DNA from: Numida meleagris
Lineage: Eukaryota > Chordata > Aves > Galliformes > Numididae
DNA: 64,000 nt
Direction of reading: 5' to 3'
NCBI RefSeq assembly: GCF_002078875.1
Contig: NC_034420.1
Span: forward strand, 1,988,519-2,052,518
The notes below the pieces were generated by a model. It ran no database searches. It was not told the DNA's origin and saw only the letters and a list, made by a program, of their open reading frames with translations. Below, piece by piece: positions 58,878 through 64,000 of the stretch. The translations under genes and the position numbers were made by a program. How positions within the stretch are numbered: the stretch's first letter is position 1; the number at the start of each line of letters is the position of its first letter.

Positions 58878-59231
58878 TTAGCATGAATGATTTATGACAT
58901 TCATGAACTTGGCAACTGCATCAGTTTTCCTAAACCTGGCAGCAAACACCACCTGCATATTAAGTGAAGATTTATGATTTATAAAACTCACCTCATTATG
59001 CAGAGGAACATGAATTGTCTTATGTGTGCAGTCTATAACTCCCGGGACAGATGAAAAGGCAGCTATGACACACAATTTATGTGCTCTGGCTGCTGAAGTT
59101 TGTAAGGGAAAAATAGGCAGAATAACTAGGTCTTTGAGTTGGGTATGTTCAAAGCTGCTGAACGACGCGGTGGCTAAAATTGCCCGCTTCCTTGGAAGAA
59201 AAAAAGGCTTTGCAAAGATGAATGGTGGAGG
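58878..59231 (-). mobile_element. Fossil PIF/Harbinger transposase core (HARBI1-like)
   Basis: One minus-strand frame is open for 117 codons, from 59231 to a TAA at 58880-58878. It contains the order of motifs typical of the PIF/Harbinger DDE nuclease: an IFP-like segment (about 59115-59106), then CVIAAFSSVPGVIDCTHKTI (59072-59013), then P..NEVSFINHK, then LNMQVVF, then a VAKF motif followed by NVINHS where the family has PGS.HDS. The first catalytic Asp is kept (GAC at 59033-59031, in VIDCTH). The second catalytic region has lost its Asp, reading INHS. There is no start or complete domain, and the frame is about a third of a full HARBI1-type protein, so it is a dead copy. It lies in AT-rich, non-repetitive DNA, which leaves room for later use as a regulatory element. 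A HARBI1 pseudogene fragment is the alternative. Confidence 0.8.
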
Positions 59232-62200
59232 TCATGTGAATCAATGCACTAAACGATGCCCTCCCTCAGAAAAGCAAAGGGAGACGAAGCACCGAGGTGC
59301 CTCCACGGGAAGCACGTGCTCAGCGTTGAGCTCGTTGCCTGTATTTCTCCCCGTCCTTCCTGGTGTCCTTTTTTGATCTTCCTCATGTCAGGATGCAGGT
59401 TGCTGGTTCCAGGGAGCAGCTCTGCCACATTTGTTCATGTGTCGGGGGCTCAGGGAGGAAGTCGTGTGCTTTGGGGAGGGCTGAAGTAGAAAATGTGTGA
59501 GCCGAGCACATGACTGGGTTCACTCTTTTTGGGCATGGAGAGCACTGGAAGACTTACAGACAGGCAGAGCTGGTGGGCTGGAAGTGAGTGACACTCCACG
59601 GAGTTCAGCCCAGATCTACCATGTGAGTGTAACTGAATCGTGGTCTGTGTGTGTCCTTCACTGCCCCGGCTTGTACGGACACCAAGGGCAGTGGTCCCAC
59701 GTGCCAGGCAGAGGTCTCACTGCTGTCTTCGTGCTCCCAGATCTGTGCCTGTGGCACGTCCCCTGCCATACAGTGGTGTCTCCTGCCATACAGTGAGGCA
59801 ACCACACACAGATATATTTAAGCCAGCCACGAAAACCTCCCTTGTGTTCTTGCTGGATCCATCTCCTTCTGAATGAAGGGACACGAGCTGAGAAATGCAG
59901 GTCAGAGCACAGCCTGCCTTGGCCCCTGCACTGTGCAGCGTCTTGCTAATTACACCCAGGGGTTCTGGCTTCTCTGGAAGGAGAATATGTGTGGAGACTT
60001 GGGGTTTGTAACTGGATGCAATGCTACTGAAATCAATTTAAGCCTCCCCGATGTCTGGCCAGGCTGCTTGTGCCTCGTGCTGCCATTATCTGCACAGAAG
60101 ATTGGCTCAGGGAGCTTGTCTGGGAAAGGCAGCCTGGCCAAATGCAAAGGGGCAGAGAGCCCTCCTGCCACCCAAGGCCCTGTGCGGACCCACAGCCTGC
60201 CGGCACCGGCAGGGAGGAAGCTGTGGGGCTGGCACTGAACCCTGCACTTTGTGAAGCCCTCAGGCAGCATGGTTGGGGATGAAGTTGGGATGCTGCCGTG
60301 CTCCTGGGTGCAGGTGGGTCTGTGGTGCTCTCCCAGTTCACTATCATTCACTCGTGGTGTCAGACTGGCTGCTGTGAATGGGGATTTTTCCCCAGTGGTT
60401 CCTCCATTTCGTAGCCCCTACAAACTTGCATTCAAGAAGGCATGTCCCCTCCCTGTTCAGAGAACACTGGCTCTAGGGACAGACCTGGTTGGCAGCAGCA
60501 CTGCCTGGCAGTAGGGGCTCCAGGGGTTTTGCTGCTCTGGGGGCTGCAGTGGGGCTGTCCCCATGGAGGTGGCAGGGAGGAGTGGTGCTGGGAGTGAGCA
60601 GTACTGCCCCAGATAAGGAGGGGCTGGGGAAGCTCCTTGAGATGGAGACGAGGTGCTGCGGGACATGTCCTCCTTTGGGAACAAAGGGGCTGAGCAAGGC
60701 TGGCACAGCAGCAGGAGGTGAGGGGATGAGGCTGGAGGCTGCCTAGGTATGTCCTTGTTCTGCTGTTTGTGGGGGGATACATTCACTGTTTATTTGTGCT
60801 GTAAAAACCTGCATTGTAGCTCTTCAAAATACATCTTGGTGCTACTGGAGAGGAGGGAGTCAGGAATGTGAATGGCTTTTTATTTTTTTTCCCCTCTCAT
60901 TGTCTTATTTCCAAGGTAGCAGAGAATGAGCGAATTCTCTCTTAAACCCAAATCAGGAATTTTTCTCCTCCAAATGTTACCCATTTGTTTCATGCCTCTC
61001 ATGGGGCTGATTTCAAAACGAAATTGTTGTAACTGTGGGCATAAAATAAATTGTAGGCTCTACCTGGCCTTGGCTGCTCCAGCAGGAGTTACCAGCACAG
61101 CCCTGCCAGCTGGGGAAGGGCCTTCTCCCCCCGCCTCGCATTCAGCCAGCCAGCACAAAGCAGAGCTGCACGAGGCTTTCTGCCTCGTAGCTCACAAAGG
61201 AGAGGACGCATGTTTAGGAAATGACAAAGGAAATAGTGAGGATGTATTAATGGAGTGATTTATAACACTTTCAGAATGAAAAAAAAAAACACTGCATTCT
61301 TAAAGGATAAAGGCACTGCCTGAGGACTCACATGCTGGCTGGGAATTTTGCATCCTCTAGGTTGCATCAGGGATGGGAAGCAATGGCTGATGGATATAAA
61401 CCCAGGGAGCAGGTTAAACTGGCATGGTAAAAGGGCAGTGGGTGACGGGCAGAGAGAGGAACTGCTGCAGGAGGGAACAGCACGGTCACAGGAGGGTGCA
61501 GAGGTCTGTCCTTGGTGCCTCGTGATGGCCGGAGGGAGTGTGGAGGACAGCGCGTTCCCACAGTTGTTAGAAATCTAAAAACATGGCTCTGCAAACAGCA
61601 GAGAGGGCAGAAGGAGTGGAGAGGCTGGGAAGTCAGGAGGGACAGCAAAGGAGAGGGCATGGACTCTTGGACTCATGCAGGGAGCTGTGGAATATTTGGG
61701 AGAGCTGGCGAGCCTGCTGTGGGACACTGGGCCAGAGCAGAGGACCTGGTGAGAAAAGCCCACCGTGAGCCAGGCAGGGCAAGAGGTGAATCCCTGCTCA
61801 GCACAGGACAGGCTTGTGCCAGGGCAAGCATGAGGCAAAGCCTTATCAAGGTCTCCAGGGCTTCTCCTGCTGTCTCAGCCCTATCCGCCCTCCCACCACG
61901 CTGGTGTGGCATGGCTTGGGGTGACCTTCAGAGCAGCAGGGTTGACGGTAGACACCCAGCTGTCACTGCTGCTTCACGTCCCTGAAACAGCTCTTTGTAC
62001 CTCAGCTGCCTCAGATCAGGGAAAAAAAAATCTGCAGAGTACAGTGTTTGGAAGTTTTCGTTTGTAACATGCTAATTGCCCTCATTATTATGGTTCCTGG
62101 AGGCACCTCACATCCTTATTACAGCAGCTGCAGTCATGCAGGGGTGAGATGTGGTTTGCTGCTCCCTCTGGTCGCTGCATCCTTGGTTGAGTGACAGGTC

Positions 62201-63710
62201 TCAGCCACAAGCACTGCAAGAAGAAGGTCTGGTGAGCTGCTGGCAGGCTCGCGGGCAGCCTTTGTGTCTGTCTGCTGGTTTTGTTGCTTCTGCATTACTT
62301 CCTGATATATTTTATGATGCTCCACAGGCTGCTGCCTGTTGCCAGTCCCAGTGGCACCACAGGAAGAAACCAGGAAGCCTGGAAGGATGCTGTGGTGTTG
62401 AACAGCTCAGTGCTGAATGCCCACCCCAAACCCTTACATTCTTGCTGCAGTCATCCCGAGATGACGAGCTAACCAAGCATCTGGTGTGGCTCTTTACTAC
62501 ACTGGTGCACACGAACTGTTAAATACCCAAACCCAGGAGAAACACCGCCCTGCAGCTGGGAGGCCTTATTTATGCCCTCTTCTCATTGCTCCTGTGCACT
62601 GTAGTCAGTCTTTCATTAGGCAGGTGAAGATAACCTCCAATTCAAACATGACCTTCTCCTCTTGCACATCAAGCATGGTGGGACTCTGCTTGGCCTCCTG
62701 CTGTGCCCAGTCCCTGCTCGTTCCATCAGACTCCATGTCAGGGCACAGGAAAGCAAGAGAAGTGCTGCTTTCTGACAGCTGCCTCCCCAGGCTTCCCTGT
62801 ACCAAGGCACCTCGAGCCATGCCTTCCTCACTCAGGGTGACTTCATGTAGGAGCCAAGGAGCAGGAATCATCCTCAATCCCTGCTGACGGGAAGTAATGG
62901 ATGTGGAGATGCTAACGCAGAGCTCCCTGCAGGCCTTGTCGTGCTGAAGGCTCTGGGCTGCCACAGCACTGACAGACGCCTCAGACATGCTTCTCCCTTT
63001 GAGAAGGGGTGCGACCTCTCTGTGTTTCACTGTTTACAGTGACATCCTTCAGACAGATGCCTGTGGAGCTGACAGACATTGCAAAGTGACTTGAAGCTCT
63101 TTAGGAAAGCAGCTACAGCCCCGCTCTGCTCCTGTGAGAGTCCAACAGATGCTGGGCTGCTGATCTCAGTGGTGCAGGGATAGCTGCTCTGGTGGGATGT
63201 CTGCAGCTGCACAGGGCTGCTCTGCTGTAGGACCAGCCCTGGCTGTGCTTCAAACCACCTCAGGTATGGCAGGAAGGCAATGGGTCAGGTCCCCACGGGC
63301 AGCTCCTTTGTACCACATCTGTGGCACTGTGCTGTGGGCAACTTGTGCCTGGTCCCACTGTGGATCATCCGAGGGGAACGGCATCATTTAGACCTTCAGA
63401 ACAGGAGGATTTCCTTTTGTTTCTGCCACCTCTGTAGCGGCTACTGAAATATATTTGCCTGTTGCTCTGCTGGGAGCTGTTTGAGCTCTCCTGCCACCGG
63501 GCCCAGGGTGAAGTTTGTTCCCTGAAAGACTGGGAAGCATGGAGCAGCTGTGCAGAGAGCTCCCGGAGCACTGCACATAACTGCATTTGTGTTTTAATTG
63601 CAGCCCTGCCAATGCTTGGGAGCTGTCAGCGATGTGAATTAAGCTGTCATTCTCCCAGGATCATGATGCAGAGAGCGGTCTGCAAGCAGCACTAGCACGG
63701 CTGTCTGCTG
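59232..63710. other. Non-coding 4.5 kb, no confirmed gene
   Basis: A 20-bp direct repeat (unit containing 'ctgccatacagtg') lies at about 59763-59795. A minus-strand frame of about 142 codons at 62605-63030 has a protein-like look but no recognised family (see findings). Other frames overlap antisense frames and are read as chance. Confidence 0.5.
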
Positions 63711-63968
63711 CCCCTGCCTGGCACAGCAGCGGGTGACACCCATTCCTGTCTGGCATGGCAGCAGGTGAAACCCATTCCTGTTTGGCACGGCAGTGGGTGA
63801 CACCCATCCCTGTTTGGCACGGCAGTGGGTGACACTGATCCCTGTTTGGCATGGCAGTGGGTGACACTTGTCCCTGCCTGACACAGCAGCGTGTGGCACC
63901 GGTCCCTGCCTGGCATGACAGTGCACGAATCCTGTTCCTGTCTGGCACAGCTGCGGGTGCCTCCCCTT
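63711..63968. repeat. 32-bp minisatellite, 8 copies
   Basis: Units starting 'cctg(c/t)(c/t)tggcac(g/a)gcag' and continuing 'gggtgacacccat' begin at 63713, 63745, 63777, 63809, 63841, 63873, 63905 and 63937, each exactly 32 bp apart. Copies differ by a few substitutions and the seventh is the most changed. Because 32 is not a multiple of three and the minus-strand unit has no stop, reading frames of 74 to 105 codons on the minus strand are repeat artefacts. The array stops just before the window end. Confidence 0.96.
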
Positions 63969-64000
63969 GCCCCACCACCTGGCTGGGTCGGAGGTAGCTG

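Noticed and set aside
1..64000. tRNA, rRNA, known microRNA, CRISPR or telomeric TTAGGG arrays
   Set aside because: I looked for tRNA B-box patterns, a few familiar microRNA seeds, regular spacer arrays and TTAGGG runs by eye and found none. A covariance-model search would be needed to exclude small RNAs.

Overview
The window looks like a stretch of bird nuclear genome, most likely from a galliform such as chicken or a close relative. The main evidence is at least 15 fragments of CR1 LINEs, most of them 5'-truncated with the ATTCTATGA-type 3' end typical of birds. No mammalian SINEs or L1 are seen. Other repeats are sparse, and there are two short runs of N. No complete protein-coding gene is recognisable. 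Open frames of 60 to 315 codons are scattered evenly over both strands, overlap each other, and lack recognisable domains, so I treat almost all of them as chance frames in moderately GC-rich DNA. Nothing bacterial is present: no operons, IS elements or CRISPR arrays.

Layout. 1-10 kb is non-coding, with an old repeat tail near 2.5 kb and two reverse-strand CR1 pieces at 3.5-3.8 kb. 10-28.5 kb is non-coding with CR1 pieces at 10.5, 13.1, 18.3, 21.6-22.0, 25.0 and 27.1 kb, and several AT-rich islands that look like candidate conserved regulatory DNA. 28.5-34 kb holds two tandem arrays that touch assembly gaps: a 41-bp minisatellite and a GGGGAT hexamer array. 36.9-38.2 kb is the best candidate for a real transcription unit. 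It has, on the minus strand, a textbook splice acceptor, a short plausible coding exon ending in a stop, a possible upstream exon, polyadenylation signals, and a small CpG-rich block at the upstream end. 38.3-44 kb has an old CR1-like fragment, two younger CR1 pieces, a 103-bp tandem duplication and an AT-rich island. 44-53.7 kb shows nothing recognisable apart from low-complexity tracts and one AT-rich block. 53.7-54.9 kb holds a fossil palindromic element followed by three head-to-tail CR1 3' ends. 58.9-59.2 kb contains, on the minus strand, a fossil PIF/Harbinger transposase core, the clearest protein-level homology in the window. 63.7-64.0 kb ends in a 32-bp minisatellite.

Interpretation. 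The mix of AT-rich, non-repetitive islands rich in TAAT/ATTA cores with GC-rich, repeat-poor spacers would fit an intergenic or intronic region near a developmental gene, but no such gene is visible here, so this is inference. The most interesting items are the Harbinger fossil, the candidate minus-strand terminal exon with its CpG-rich block, the palindromic fossil, and the tandem arrays.
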